NCBI RefSeq assembly: GCF_030269905.1
Contig: NZ_BSVC01000002.1
Span: forward strand, 470,419 to 534,418
Length of the DNA: 64,000 nt
Direction: 5' to 3'
Origin: Pelosinus sp. IPA-1
GTDB taxonomy: Bacteria > Bacillota > Negativicutes > DSM-13327
This document shows positions 8,255 to 19,890 of the stretch, piece by piece. The first letter of the stretch is position 1. Every line of letters begins with the position of its first letter. Position numbers and translations under genes: made by a program. The notes under the pieces were generated by a model, which saw only the letters and a program-made list of their open reading frames with translations, was not told where the DNA came from and searched no databases.

Positions 8255-9073
8255 ATGCACTATTTAGATGTTAAATTAGTTGCTATTGATTTGGATGGGA
8301 CGCTGCTACATGATAGGCGCCAAATTCCCGAAGAAACCATTCAGGTTATTCAGCAGGTTAAACAGCAAGGCGTAATAGTTACATTGGCTTCAGGCAGATC
8401 CTTTTGCTCGGTGATTCCTTATGCAAATCAGTTAAAGATAGAAGTACCCTTGATTACTCATTGTGGTGCTTACGTTGCCGATATAAAAAAGGAAAAGATT
8501 ATTACTCGAAGGCCTATCGACGCAGCTAAGTCAACAGAAATTATTAGTTTTTTCGAGGAGCAAGGTTACTATATTAAGGTGTATTGTAATGAGATGTTCT
8601 TTGTACAGGAAGCAACGCCTAAAACCATTGAATTTTCGAGGAATTTTAATATTCCTTATACAGTCGTGGGAAGGGGACAACTAAGGAGATTGAATGAGGC
8701 ACCTTTTCGTATTGTTTTACAAGATGAGCCAAAGCGCATTCAGTATGCCAAAGAGCAGCTTAGCCAATGGAAGGATGCGGTCACTGTTTTTCAAGATTCA
8801 CCAAGGGGGTTGGAAATCGTAGATGTCGAGGTAAATAAGGGCCTTGCGTTAGGTACTATTTGCCGAGAATTGGGAATTCCTTTATCACAAGCATTAGCCA
8901 TTGGAAATGAAGGAAATGATATTGCAATGCTTCGAGCTGTGGGATTGGGAATTGGGATGGGAAATGCGAGTGCGGAATTAAAGCAGCATGCGGATATTAT
9001 CATCCCTAAAAGCAATTTAGAAAGAGGAGTGGAATACGCTTTAAGGAAGTATGTTTTAAAAGAAAACATATAA
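8255..9073 (+). CDS. Cof-type HAD-IIB family hydrolase
   Basis: A cytoplasmic sugar-phosphatase-like HAD protein of 272 residues. Motif I is AIDLDGTLL, motif II ASGR, and the C-terminal metal motif is GNEGNDIAML. The C2B cap lies between them. Such enzymes dephosphorylate sugar phosphates or nucleotides with broad specificity. AGGAGG precedes the ATG by seven bases. It is separated from the dga-like operon by 145 bases, so it is probably its own transcription unit. Confidence 0.85.
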   Translation: MHYLDVKLVAIDLDGTLLHDRRQIPEETIQVIQQVKQQGVIVTLASGRSFCSVIPYANQLKIEVPLITHCGAYVADIKKEKIITRRPIDAAKSTEIISFFEEQGYYIKVYCNEMFFVQEATPKTIEFSRNFNIPYTVVGRGQLRRLNEAPFRIVLQDEPKRIQYAKEQLSQWKDAVTVFQDSPRGLEIVDVEVNKGLALGTICRELGIPLSQALAIGNEGNDIAMLRAVGLGIGMGNASAELKQHADIIIPKSNLERGVEYALRKYVLKENI

Positions 9074-9178
9074 TACTATACAATATAAATAATTCTGCAT
9101 AATAAGGCTTTTACTAGAGGCTTTACTCGTGTTAGGATAAAGGAAAGGACTGGAATTATTTTAAAAGGAGAGTGTTCT

Positions 9179-11068
9179 ATGTTTAAACAGATCCACGTTT
9201 TCCCCTTAGCGTTGAGTATGATGATGCTTTCTACTACGTCTAGTGCAGTAGGAGCTCCAGAAAATTCTCAGATTGCTGACCGAGCCCAAATACAGGCTGA
9301 ATATAAATGGAATCTTGAGGATTTATACACAAGCGATGATGCTTGGCAGGTAGACTACAACAAGGTGAAAGCTATGTTGCCTAAGATTACCGAATTTAAA
9401 GGTAGGCTGCATCTTTCGGGTAAGGAGATGCTTGCGTGTCTTACACTTCGTGATGAAGTAACCATGATTACAGGCAAGTTGTATCCTTTTGCCCGTATGC
9501 ATCAAGATGAAAATACGGCTGATAATAAGTACCAAGCATTAACTGGCAAAGCTCAATCATTAAATGTGGAAGTTAGTGCCGCTACTTCCTTTATTGAGCC
9601 TGAAATTGTTTCTATGCCAACGGAAAAATTGCAGGAAATTAGACGTCAGGAAAAAGGGCTAGCAATTTATAACTTTTATTTTGATAGTTTAATCCAGCAA
9701 AAAGAACATGTGCTTTCTCCTAAGGAGGAAGCACTACTATCAAAAGCAGGGGAAGTAGCGGAAACTCCTGCTACAGTTTTTAATGTTTTAGCAAATGCAG
9801 AAGTTCGATTTCCTAACATCAAAGATGAGCAAGGACAGGAGGTCCAATTAAGTGAAGGTCGTTACACCACTTACCTTCGCTCATCGGATCGGCGTGTTCG
9901 TCAGGAAGCCTTTGCTGGTGTACTGGGTTCTTATGGTCAGTATCGTAACACCTTGGCAGCAACTCTCAATGGGCATGTCAAACAGCATGTGTTTTTCGCC
10001 CAAGCCCATAAGTTTCCTTCGGCACAGGAAGCTGCTCTTACGCCAAATCATATTCCTGTAGCTGTTTATGATAATTTAATTCGTACCGTCAATCAAAATC
10101 TTGCCCCACTACATCGGTATGTAGCCTTAAAGAAGAAGGCCTTAGGCGTAGACGAAATACATATGTATGATTTATATGCACCGATTGTAAAGGATATAGA
10201 CATAAAATTGACTTATCCAGAGGCTTTGGAGGTTGTAAGGCAAGCTTTAGCTCCTTTAGGGGAAGAGTATATCGAAAACTTTAACAAAGGTATAGCAGCA
10301 AGTTGGATCGATGTTTATGAAAACCAGGGAAAACGTTCAGGTGCCTATTCTTGGGGCGTTTACGGCATACATCCGTTTGTCCTTTTGAATTATCATGGAA
10401 GATATAGCGATGCTTCTACATTAGCCCATGAGATGGGGCATGCCATGCATAGCTACTATAGTGCCAAGCACCAGCCTTATCCTACTTCTGACTATGTGAT
10501 CTTTACAGCAGAAACTGCTTCTACTACCAATGAAATTTTACTCATTGATTATATGCTGAAGCACACAGAAGATAAAAAGACAAAAATATATCTCTTAAAT
10601 CAATACTTAGAAAATATTCGTACTACCTTATATCGCCAGACCATGTTTGCCGAATTTGAAAAAGCAATTCACGAAAAAAGTGAGCAAGGGGAAACCTTGA
10701 CGGCTGATGTGATGGAAGGCATGTATCATGAACTTAATGTAAAATATTTTGGTAGTGATATGGTTGTAGATAAAGAAATTGATATAGAATGGGCTCGAAT
10801 TCCTCACTTTTATCGTAATTTTTATGTATATCAATATGCAACTGGTTATTCAGCAGCAACGGCCTTTGCTGAAAAATTACAAACAGAAGGTAAGACGGCC
10901 CAAGAACGCTACAGTACCTATTTCTTAAAAGCTGGTGGTTCAGATACACCAATCAATATTTTAAAACATGCTGGTGTAGATATGTCTACCCCTGAGCCTA
11001 TCGAAATTACGTTACAGAAATTTAATCGGCTATTAGATGAATTGGAAATGTTAATGAAAGAAGAATAG
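9179..11068 (+). CDS. pepF: Oligoendopeptidase F, M3 family, with N-terminal signal peptide
   Basis: A zinc endopeptidase that cuts short peptides. The active-site motif HEMGH is at 417-421, with the downstream Glu in FTAETAST. The last 590 residues match the usual PepF length. The first 25 or so residues (FPLALSMMMLSTTSSAVGA) look like a signal peptide with a cleavage site after VGA, although classical PepF is cytoplasmic. The start ATG has AAGGAGAG upstream. A terminator follows at 11101. Confidence 0.9.
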   Translation: MFKQIHVFPLALSMMMLSTTSSAVGAPENSQIADRAQIQAEYKWNLEDLYTSDDAWQVDYNKVKAMLPKITEFKGRLHLSGKEMLACLTLRDEVTMITGKLYPFARMHQDENTADNKYQALTGKAQSLNVEVSAATSFIEPEIVSMPTEKLQEIRRQEKGLAIYNFYFDSLIQQKEHVLSPKEEALLSKAGEVAETPATVFNVLANAEVRFPNIKDEQGQEVQLSEGRYTTYLRSSDRRVRQEAFAGVLGSYGQYRNTLAATLNGHVKQHVFFAQAHKFPSAQEAALTPNHIPVAVYDNLIRTVNQNLAPLHRYVALKKKALGVDEIHMYDLYAPIVKDIDIKLTYPEALEVVRQALAPLGEEYIENFNKGIAASWIDVYENQGKRSGAYSWGVYGIHPFVLLNYHGRYSDASTLAHEMGHAMHSYYSAKHQPYPTSDYVIFTAETASTTNEILLIDYMLKHTEDKKTKIYLLNQYLENIRTTLYRQTMFAEFEKAIHEKSEQGETLTADVMEGMYHELNVKYFGSDMVVDKEIDIEWARIPHFYRNFYVYQYATGYSAATAFAEKLQTEGKTAQERYSTYFLKAGGSDTPINILKHAGVDMSTPEPIEITLQKFNRLLDELEMLMKEE

Positions 11069-11100
11069 TTCATAATTAAATAGTATCTTAATTTAACTAA

Positions 11101-11138
11101 AATGGCGCCAGATCATTCCTTGATCTGGCGTCATTTTT
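11101..11138. terminator. Convergent terminator between pepF and the GH4 gene
   Basis: A hairpin built from ATGGCGCCAGATCA and TGATCTGGCGTCAT with a short loop is followed by T-rich sequence on the + strand and preceded by A-rich sequence. It can serve both convergent genes. Confidence 0.85.
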
Positions 11139-11142
11139 GCTA

Positions 11143-12459
11143 TTATAAGCTTTTAAATTGGGGGAGATATTCTTTGTGAGCTTCTAACATTTCATCAAAT
11201 AAAACTTTAGCCATTTTATCGGAAGCGACCAACGGGTTCATTGTCATAGCTAGTAAAGCTTTATTATAGTCGCCTGTAACAGCTGCATCAATAACTACTC
11301 TTTCGAAGGATTTAATCTGTTGTACTAATCCGTTTATTTGTATGGGAAGCTCACCGATAGCAATTGGTTGAGGACCATCTTTAGTGATCACACAGCTTAC
11401 TTCTACAATGGAGTCAGGCGAAATTCCGGCAATTGCCCCATTATTTCTCGTATCTACGGGTTGAATATCACGCTTGTCATTATATATTGAATTTATCAAT
11501 CTACAGGCTGCATCGCTATAGTAGGCTCCACCACGTTGTTCTAATTGTGGTGGTTTTATGTCCAAATTCGGATCTTTATACAATTCGAACAGGTCATCCT
11601 CCAGTTTTTTTACTGTTTCAGCTCTAGTTTCCCCTTTGGCAAACTCTTCTAATTCCTTTTCCAACATTTCATCTTTTTTGAAATAGTATCTGTGATAGGG
11701 ACAAGGTATTACATTTAATCCTAGTACAAATTCAGGTATCCAATTAATATTGATAACATTTTTTACAGTACTCGGCATCTTGCCAGCAGCAATATTATCA
11801 ATCACTGATTTGGTAATGTTCTCACCATCTAAATATGCATTTAAACCAAATACCATATGATTCAAACCGGCAAAGTCAATTCGAATTCTACTGTGTTCAA
11901 CATTGTATAGTTTGGCTATTGCCATTTCCATGCCAATAGGTACATTACATAAGCCGATAACCTTCTTATTTTTCCCATATCTCAGTACAGCTTCCGTGAT
12001 CATTCCTGAGGGATTGGTGAAGTTGATTAGCCAAGCATTTGGGCATAATTCTGCCATATCTTTATCAATTTCAAGTATGACTGGAATAGTTCGCAGTGTC
12101 TTAAACATCCCGCCGGCACCATTGGTTTCTTGTCCAATATAACCATGGTTTAATGGAATTCTTTCATCCTTTATTCGTGCATTTAAGAGGCCTACGCGAA
12201 ATTGTGTCGTTACAAAATCCGCATTGGGCAGAGCCTCTCTTCTATCTAGAGTCGTGTGTATTTCCATTGGTACCCCGGATTTTTTGACCATTCTTTTAGC
12301 AAGATCACTTACAATCTTTAATTTTTCTTTGCCTGCGTCAATATCTACTAACCACAGTTCGTGAATGGGCAGTTCATCATATCTTTTTATGAATCCTTCA
12401 ATAATCTCCGGTGTATAACTTGAGCCGCCACCGATTGTCACAATTTTTAACCCCTTCAT
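11143..12459 (-). CDS. Glycoside hydrolase family 4, 6-phospho-beta-glucosidase type
   Basis: An NAD- and Mn-dependent glycosidase of 438 residues. The Rossmann motif is TIGGGSSYTPE, the metal-binding Cys is in GLCNVPIG and the His in GLNHMVFG. Such enzymes hydrolyse phosphorylated disaccharides after PTS uptake. The start is ATG at 12459, preceded by AGGAGG, rather than the further upstream ATG at 12507. No PTS gene is adjacent. A 32-bp palindrome lies about 80 bases upstream. Confidence 0.9.
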   Translation of the reverse strand: MKGLKIVTIGGGSSYTPEIIEGFIKRYDELPIHELWLVDIDAGKEKLKIVSDLAKRMVKKSGVPMEIHTTLDRREALPNADFVTTQFRVGLLNARIKDERIPLNHGYIGQETNGAGGMFKTLRTIPVILEIDKDMAELCPNAWLINFTNPSGMITEAVLRYGKNKKVIGLCNVPIGMEMAIAKLYNVEHSRIRIDFAGLNHMVFGLNAYLDGENITKSVIDNIAAGKMPSTVKNVININWIPEFVLGLNVIPCPYHRYYFKKDEMLEKELEEFAKGETRAETVKKLEDDLFELYKDPNLDIKPPQLEQRGGAYYSDAACRLINSIYNDKRDIQPVDTRNNGAIAGISPDSIVEVSCVITKDGPQPIAIGELPIQINGLVQQIKSFERVVIDAAVTGDYNKALLAMTMNPLVASDKMAKVLFDEMLEAHKEYLPQFKSL

Positions 12460-12538
12460 AATAAAACCTCCTAATATACTCGGAATTTTTATCTCTAGAA
12501 TAATCATATAGTTCTACCAGAAGGAGCGCAATTACGAT

Positions 12539-12570
12539 AAAGTAAAACTGTACTAGTACAGTTTTACTTT
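12539..12570. promoter_or_regulatory. Perfect 32-bp palindrome, candidate operator
   Basis: Two exact 16-base half-sites (AAAGTAAAACTGTACT and its reverse complement) meet without a spacer. It lies in the divergent gap between the GH4 gene and a membrane protein gene. The core TGTACTAGTACA resembles operators of GntR-family sugar regulators. It lacks a T-tract, so a terminator is less likely. Confidence 0.6.
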
Positions 12571-12719
12571 AAGAGAAGGGAATACGCATTAGCTATTCCT
12601 CGTAGTGAGATAAAAGAACTTCTTACCCTTTTTCGGAGAATGGAGGCTGTATTTTGTCCAGAATAAGGCAATCACAACAGGGTCATAATAAGTGTATATC
12701 GATTATGGGAGGCTTGGTT

Positions 12720-13262
12720 GTGAGCAATCAAATAATATTATGGTCTATGTTAATTCTTCCTTGGCTAACTCTCTTCTTCATGCCTAGAGAGGAAATTAAG
12801 CGATGGATGCCCGCAGCCTTGTTTGTAATAGTAACGAATACTTTAATTGTTGATGTAGGCGTTACTTGGAAGGTATGGGAGACCCGTGAGAATGTTTATC
12901 CGCTTAGCGAAATGATAAGTTTTGTTTATGGTGCATTGCCAATCGGCGCGATGTGGATTCTCAAATATACTTATGGGCGGTTTTGGTCGTATGCAATTGT
13001 TCAGATCATAGGCAGTTTACTATTAATCCTTTTGGTACAGCCCTTGTTACACCGCCGAGGAATATTCGTGTGGCTTGACGAAAATGCTCTTGCGGGGATT
13101 GGGGCATTTACAACGACGGTCGTGCATTTAATTTCCGTCTATATTTATCAAATGTGGCAGGATGGTATATTATTCTCCTCCGAACGAATCAATATCTCTC
13201 CTAACTTGCAGCCAACGGCAGCTAAGCCGCTAGACAAGAATGAACAAGATAAAAATCCGTAG
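12720..13262 (+). CDS. Small polytopic membrane protein of unknown function
   Basis: About 180 residues with five or so membrane segments (for example IILWSMLILPWLTLFF and VQIIGSLLLILLVQPLL) and a hydrophilic C-terminal tail. It resembles small hypothetical membrane proteins seen in Bacillus and Clostridium. No catalytic motif is visible. Two starts are possible: GTG at 12720 with GGGAGG seven bases before, or TTG at 12654 with GGAGG seven bases before. I prefer 12720 because the hydrophobic part then begins at once. Confidence 0.65.
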   Translation: MSNQIILWSMLILPWLTLFFMPREEIKRWMPAALFVIVTNTLIVDVGVTWKVWETRENVYPLSEMISFVYGALPIGAMWILKYTYGRFWSYAIVQIIGSLLLILLVQPLLHRRGIFVWLDENALAGIGAFTTTVVHLISVYIYQMWQDGILFSSERINISPNLQPTAAKPLDKNEQDKNP

Positions 13263-13280
13263 GAAATCACCAATACATGG

Positions 13281-13309
13281 TTGCTATTAGCGCTACATCA
13301 TGATATAGT
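13281..13309 (+). promoter_or_regulatory. Promoter of the metX-metY leader
   Basis: TTGCTA and TATAGT are separated by 17 bases, placing the start of transcription near 13316, about 30 bases before the SAM riboswitch. Confidence 0.6.
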
Positions 13310-13347
13310 AATAGCACTAGGTTTACAACGTTACAATTAAATATTAA

Positions 13348-13497
13348 ATCTTATCCAGAGTGGTGGAGGGACTGGCCCAATGACACCCAGCAACCGGCAG
13401 TAATGCAGTGGTGCTAATTCCAGCAGGAGCAATCCTGGGAGATAAGAAGGTTTACTATGTAATAAAAACCCTTCTTATTTATAAGAGGGGTTTTTTT
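13348..13497 (+). ncRNA. SAM-I (S-box) riboswitch with terminator
   Basis: The conserved S-box pattern is present: CTTATCCAGAGTGGTGGAGG at the 5' side, the GACCC-like segment ATGACACCCAGCAACC, and the closing strand GGGAGATAAG. The aptamer spans about 13348-13448. The expression platform is a choice between ATAAGAAGG pairing with CCTTCTTAT, and the terminator AAAACCCTTCTTAT/ATAAGAGGGGTTTT with a T-run at 13465-13497. High SAM should stop transcription before metX. Confidence 0.93.
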
Positions 13498-13528
13498 ATA
13501 TTTGAGATGGTGAGGAGAGGGTATATGG

Positions 13529-15986
<2,458 letters not shown>

Positions 15987-16034
15987 ATTGTGATGCTTGA
16001 GGTAACTATAAAATAAAACAATATAGTAAAAAGA

Positions 16035-16080
16035 GCTGCAACTATGATATTAGTAGAGGATATTATAGTTGCAGCCTTTT
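16035..16080 (+). terminator. Terminator of metX-metY
   Basis: A 15-bp stem GCTGCAACTATGATA/TATTATAGTTGCAGC with an 11-base loop is followed by CTTTT. Confidence 0.85.
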
Positions 16081-16245
16081 ACTATTTGGCCATGAAATTT
16101 GTAAAAAATATATAAATATAATAAAAAATGTTAAAACGTATACCTTTTGGCAGACGAAAAAATTTTTAAAATGTATTATTGTATCTGTAACGGTTCGAAA
16201 CGGGAAAATGATTAGAATAGATAAATCCAGAAGGAGTCTGAAGAA

Positions 16246-16611
16246 ATGAGCTTAGTAAAATGGTTGGCCGGCTGGTATAAAAATAATTGTAATGACAATT
16301 GTGAGCATTGTTATGGTGTGAAGATTACAACAGTAGATAATCCAGGATGGTCTATAAAAATTGATTTAACGGGTACGGGATTCGAACAAAAAACATTTGA
16401 AACTGTTTATCTTGATAGGAGTGATAATAATTGGATTCGATGTCTTGTAAATGATAATACTTTCAAAGGATTTGGAGGGCCTGAAAATTTAGAAGAGATA
16501 TTAGAAATTTTCAAGGAATGGGTTACTGACTTAAGTAAGGAAGAGAAGATTCAAGCGCCTCGCAATAAATATGAGTTTAAATACTTTGAATATACCCAAG
16601 AAGATTTGTAA
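16246..16611 (+). CDS. Imm53-type immunity protein
   Basis: A 121-residue protein with the Imm53 pattern: WLAGWYKNNC, GVKITTVDNPGWSIKIDL, NWIRCLVND, FKGFGGPENLEEILEIF and a closing EWV. Imm53 proteins are predicted antitoxins of polymorphic toxins. No toxin gene is found nearby. A second, diverged copy follows at 16700. The ribosome site AGAAGGAG precedes the ATG. Immunity function is known only by family prediction. Confidence 0.75.
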   Translation: MSLVKWLAGWYKNNCNDNCEHCYGVKITTVDNPGWSIKIDLTGTGFEQKTFETVYLDRSDNNWIRCLVNDNTFKGFGGPENLEEILEIFKEWVTDLSKEEKIQAPRNKYEFKYFEYTQEDL

Positions 16612-16699
16612 TAGAAAATTTCTTTCAAGTAACTTTCCCCTAAAGTTTATGAGGTGGATGACTATTATTTAAGTAAAACACCAAGGTAGGAGATAAATA

Positions 16700-17014
16700 A
16701 TGAATGTTATTAAATTGTTAGAAGAATGGTACATCAGTAATTGCGAAGGTAATTGGGAACATGACTGGAATGTTAAAATTCAAAGCATTGACATGCTAGG
16801 ATGGCTTGTTTCGATTAATTTAGTGGATACGAGAGTTGATGGTAAGGAGTTTCCTGCATATAAAGTGGAAAGAAGTGTTGATGATTGGGTACATTGTAAA
16901 GTAGAAAATAGTATTTTTAACGGTTCCGGTGGGGCTGGAAATTTAGAAGAAATTTTAATAGTATTTATAACCTGGCTAGTCAAGGTCGATAAAAATTTTA
17001 AAAAGAAAAAATAA
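16700..17014 (+). CDS. Second Imm53-type immunity protein
   Basis: A 104-residue paralogue of the gene at 16246: WYISNCEGNWEHDWNVKI, DMLGWLVSINL, DWVHCKVENSIFNGSGG and AGNLEEILIVFITWLV line up. The two differ at many positions, so the duplication is old or they were acquired separately. It ends in a Lys-rich tail. No toxin accompanies it. Confidence 0.75.
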   Translation: MNVIKLLEEWYISNCEGNWEHDWNVKIQSIDMLGWLVSINLVDTRVDGKEFPAYKVERSVDDWVHCKVENSIFNGSGGAGNLEEILIVFITWLVKVDKNFKKKK

Positions 17015-17189
17015 TCAGTGTTCTGGCACAGAATTACTCAAGCAAATTTGTAAAGGCTTGAAGGACTAGAGTACATCTTCTATATTTAATCTACTGTTGA
17101 TTAGATTTTCGATAAATTGCATAAATATATGAAATTAGGTGGAGTAATTTATTTTCTGATCATGTATTACGGTGTGGGAGGACAAAAGT

Positions 17190-17651
17190 TTGGATGCCAA
17201 ATTTATTAACCCTTTTTTAATTGCATTTACGGGCGTGATGCCTCAAGTTGGATTTGTAAATATTGTTAGAGGTAAAATTTGTTCCAAGGAACAATTTGTT
17301 GATAGTCTTGGAGTTAGTGTACAGGTTGGTGTGAAAAGTCAAAGCGATGGAAATATTGTTTTTAATATGTCGGAACAGACGGCTAAGAAAATTTCATCAG
17401 TTATGATGATGGGGACTGTAATCAATACGATTGATGATATGGCTAAAAGTGCAGTCTGTGAAGTGTTTAATATGGTTGTTTCTCATGCATCTACTTCTTT
17501 AAATAAGGAAGGATTTATGGTAAAAGTCAACCCTCCTATATTTTTGCAGGATAATACCAAAATTCAGGTGTGTAATAGTACATATATTGCTATTGAAATG
17601 ATAGTAGATAATTGCCCGGTAGAAATGTCCATTGGTCTTAACGCTGGATAA
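17190..17651 (+). CDS. CheX-like chemotaxis phosphatase domain protein
   Basis: A 153-residue CheX-family protein. The catalytic Glu/Asn pair of CheX phosphatases is visible in SAVCEVFNMVVSHA. Such proteins dephosphorylate CheY-P. The start is TTG at 17190, eight bases after GGGAGG, since GTG at 17172 lies upstream of that site. It stands alone, followed by a terminator. Two chemoreceptors elsewhere in the window could feed the same system. Confidence 0.75.
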   Translation: MDAKFINPFLIAFTGVMPQVGFVNIVRGKICSKEQFVDSLGVSVQVGVKSQSDGNIVFNMSEQTAKKISSVMMMGTVINTIDDMAKSAVCEVFNMVVSHASTSLNKEGFMVKVNPPIFLQDNTKIQVCNSTYIAIEMIVDNCPVEMSIGLNAG

Positions 17652-17680
17652 GTGTTAAAGATATTGCTATCTATATATAC

Positions 17681-17720
17681 AAAACCCTGTAAGAGTTCTT
17701 ATGAATTTTTGCAGGGTTTT
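17681..17720 (+). terminator. Terminator after the CheX-like gene
   Basis: The 12-bp stem AAAACCCTGTAA/TTGCAGGGTTTT (one wobble) lies 29 bases after the stop and ends in a T-run. Confidence 0.8.
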
Positions 17721-17795
17721 ACTATATTAGATGGAATGTAGTCAATTACTACGTATTTGCGGTAAGGAAAAGAGTTATAGCAGGGGGAGTTTATT

Positions 17796-18155
17796 ATGGA
17801 TTCTAAACCGTTGTTTACTTACTGTTTGTCTAAAGAAGGTGCAATTGAAGACTATCCTTTTGGCCCAGATGTAATTGTTATGAAAGTGATGGGAAAAATG
17901 TTTGCACTCTTATCACGTAGGGAGGGACAGGTAAATCTCTCATTAAAATGTGATCCTAACTATGCAGAACTTTTACGTCAGCAATATGTAAGTATCTTAC
18001 CAGGGTACCACCTAAATAAACGGCATTGGAATACATTATTATTGGATGGCACTATCCCGGAGAAGGAGATAAGGGGGCTAATCGATCACTCTTATGATTT
18101 GGTAGTTAAGTCCCTTACTCGGGAAAAACGGGCTAGGTTGAAAATAATAATTTAG
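17796..18155 (+). CDS. MmcQ/YjbR family protein
   Basis: A 119-residue protein of the YjbR fold, recognisable by the early EDYPFGPDVIVMKVMGKMF segment, the LKCDPNYAELLRQQY helix and HWNTLLLDG. These proteins are thought to bind DNA through a CyaY-like fold, but their role is unknown. The start ATG follows AGGGGGAG. It is 57 bases ahead of the phosphate transporter and may be unrelated to it. Confidence 0.8.
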   Translation: MDSKPLFTYCLSKEGAIEDYPFGPDVIVMKVMGKMFALLSRREGQVNLSLKCDPNYAELLRQQYVSILPGYHLNKRHWNTLLLDGTIPEKEIRGLIDHSYDLVVKSLTREKRARLKIII

Positions 18156-18224
18156 GCTTGAAAAGAGTAAATGATATTATTAAGGGTAATCTATTGTAAA
18201 TAGAAGTTTATATTGAAGCGAGGG

Positions 18225-19250
18225 ATGAGTATTTCTACTGAATTAATCTTAGTTATAGTAATCTTGGTTGCACTTATTTTTACATTAACAAATGGTTTGC
18301 ATGATGCAAGCTCCGTTGTCGCGACTTTTATTTCCTGCGGGGCTGCCACGCCAGTTCAAGCAATTTGTTTGGCGGCAATAGGGGGCTTTATTGGTGCGGT
18401 GACGAGTGGTAGTGCGGTGGCAAATACTGTCTCGGCAATTGTTGCAGTCCCTACAGAAACGGCATTACTAAAAATATTATTAGCTGCTATGATGGGAGCC
18501 GTAATATGGAATCTAGTAACTTGGAAGTTTGGCTTTCCTTCCAGCTCAACTCATGCGTTGGTAGGAGGATTAATAGGGGCAGTATGGGTTTCTCGTGGCA
18601 AAGAATATATTTTATGGGGGTGGGAAGAACTCTTATCACCAGAACATCAAGTTATCGGTATTAGCAAAATTGTGATAGCATTACTATTTTCCCCTTTATT
18701 AGGTTTTATAGTTGCATTCCTCCTCCAGTTTACCTCTAATCTTATATTGAGGAATGCTAAAATAACAATCAATATATGGATAAAGAGAGTGCAATGGATT
18801 ATTGCTGCATTATTAGCTTATAGTCATGGCGCCAATGATACACAAAAAGTGGTTGGCGTTGTTTCCCTTGCTTTGGCAGCTGCCAATTATCCTTTTGGTC
18901 ATGTGGAACCTTTCTGGATTAATGCATTTGGTGGTACAGTTATGTTTCTGGGAACTATGCTTGGCGGATGGTCAATTATGAAAACGATTGGGCGTGATAT
19001 CTATACCATTCGTCCTATCCATAGTTTGAATTCTCAATTGTCTTCAGGTGGTTCCGTTATTTTGGCAACAGTTTTAGGAGCACCTGTTTCTACAACCCAT
19101 GTAGTGGTGGGAAGTGTAGTGGGAGTAGGAGCGGCAGACGAATTTCGTATGGTCAATTGGAAGATTGGTCAAGAGATTATTGTTGCTTGGTGTGTTACCA
19201 TACCGGCATCCGCGATGGTAGCGGCGCTCCTATATTACATAGTAGGATAG
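18225..19250 (+). CDS. pit: Inorganic phosphate transporter, PiT family
   Basis: A 341-residue membrane protein with the duplicated PiT signature: NGLHDASSVVAT near the N-terminus and HGANDTQKVVG in the second half, plus two SSTHALVGG/STTHVVVGS repeats. It imports phosphate with a cation. The start is uncertain: ATG at 18225 has GAGGG almost touching it, and TTG at 18213 has no clear ribosome site. It is followed after 16 bases by its usual DUF47 partner. Phosphate release by the phytases at 46.6-48.6 kb would supply its substrate, though the genes are far apart. Confidence 0.9.
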   Translation: MSISTELILVIVILVALIFTLTNGLHDASSVVATFISCGAATPVQAICLAAIGGFIGAVTSGSAVANTVSAIVAVPTETALLKILLAAMMGAVIWNLVTWKFGFPSSSTHALVGGLIGAVWVSRGKEYILWGWEELLSPEHQVIGISKIVIALLFSPLLGFIVAFLLQFTSNLILRNAKITINIWIKRVQWIIAALLAYSHGANDTQKVVGVVSLALAAANYPFGHVEPFWINAFGGTVMFLGTMLGGWSIMKTIGRDIYTIRPIHSLNSQLSSGGSVILATVLGAPVSTTHVVVGSVVGVGAADEFRMVNWKIGQEIIVAWCVTIPASAMVAALLYYIVG

Positions 19251-19266
19251 TTATTAAGGAGGGTGT

Positions 19267-19890
19267 ATGGCTAAAAATAACTTCTGGGAAAGATTATTTC
19301 CTGTCAAATGGGATTTTAATAAGATGTTACATGATCAAGCTTTGGTTACTAGTAGTGGAATGAAAAGCCTAGAAAGTTGGATTTCTAGTAGATCAAAGGA
19401 AGATTATCAGCTTGTATTCCAAGAGGCAGATCGGGCGGATGCAATTCGATTTACTATGGAAAATAATCTAGTGGAGGCTTTTGTAACTCCCTTTGATAGG
19501 CAGGATATTTATTCTCTTTCTGTAGAAATGGATAAAATTGTTGAATATGCTAAGTCTACCTTAGAAGAAATGGAAGCATTTGAAGTTTTTGCTGACTCAG
19601 TTATTATAAAAATGGTAGAACAATTATCTAAAGGAACGGAACAGCTTGCTGAGGCAATTGACTTATTAAAAGGAGATCCGATTAAGTCGAAAACTTACAT
19701 AGAAAACATTCGTGAAGTACAGTTAAGGGTGGAAGCTGATTATCGTGACGGTATGGTGGAACTCTTTAAGCGGGGAGATCTTATGTATGCCATGAAATAT
19801 AGGGAGGTATATCATCATATTAAAGATGCGGCCATCCATCTAGGATATACTACAGATATTTTGCATAAAGTTGTAGTGCGAATTACGTAG
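19267..19890 (+). CDS. DUF47 (PhoU-like) partner of Pit
   Basis: A 207-residue all-helical cytoplasmic protein of the DUF47/PhoU-related family, which is typically encoded beside PiT transporters and is thought to regulate them. The Lys/Glu-rich helical pattern and the length match the family. AAGGAGGG precedes the ATG. No terminator is obvious before the T-box promoter at 20013. Confidence 0.85.
   Translation: MAKNNFWERLFPVKWDFNKMLHDQALVTSSGMKSLESWISSRSKEDYQLVFQEADRADAIRFTMENNLVEAFVTPFDRQDIYSLSVEMDKIVEYAKSTLEEMEAFEVFADSVIIKMVEQLSKGTEQLAEAIDLLKGDPIKSKTYIENIREVQLRVEADYRDGMVELFKRGDLMYAMKYREVYHHIKDAAIHLGYTTDILHKVVVRIT

Noticed and set aside
16140-16245. Possible riboswitch in the leader of the first Imm53 gene
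   Set aside because: The ACGGTTCGAAACGGG stretch suggested a c-di-GMP aptamer, but the conserved core segments are missing.
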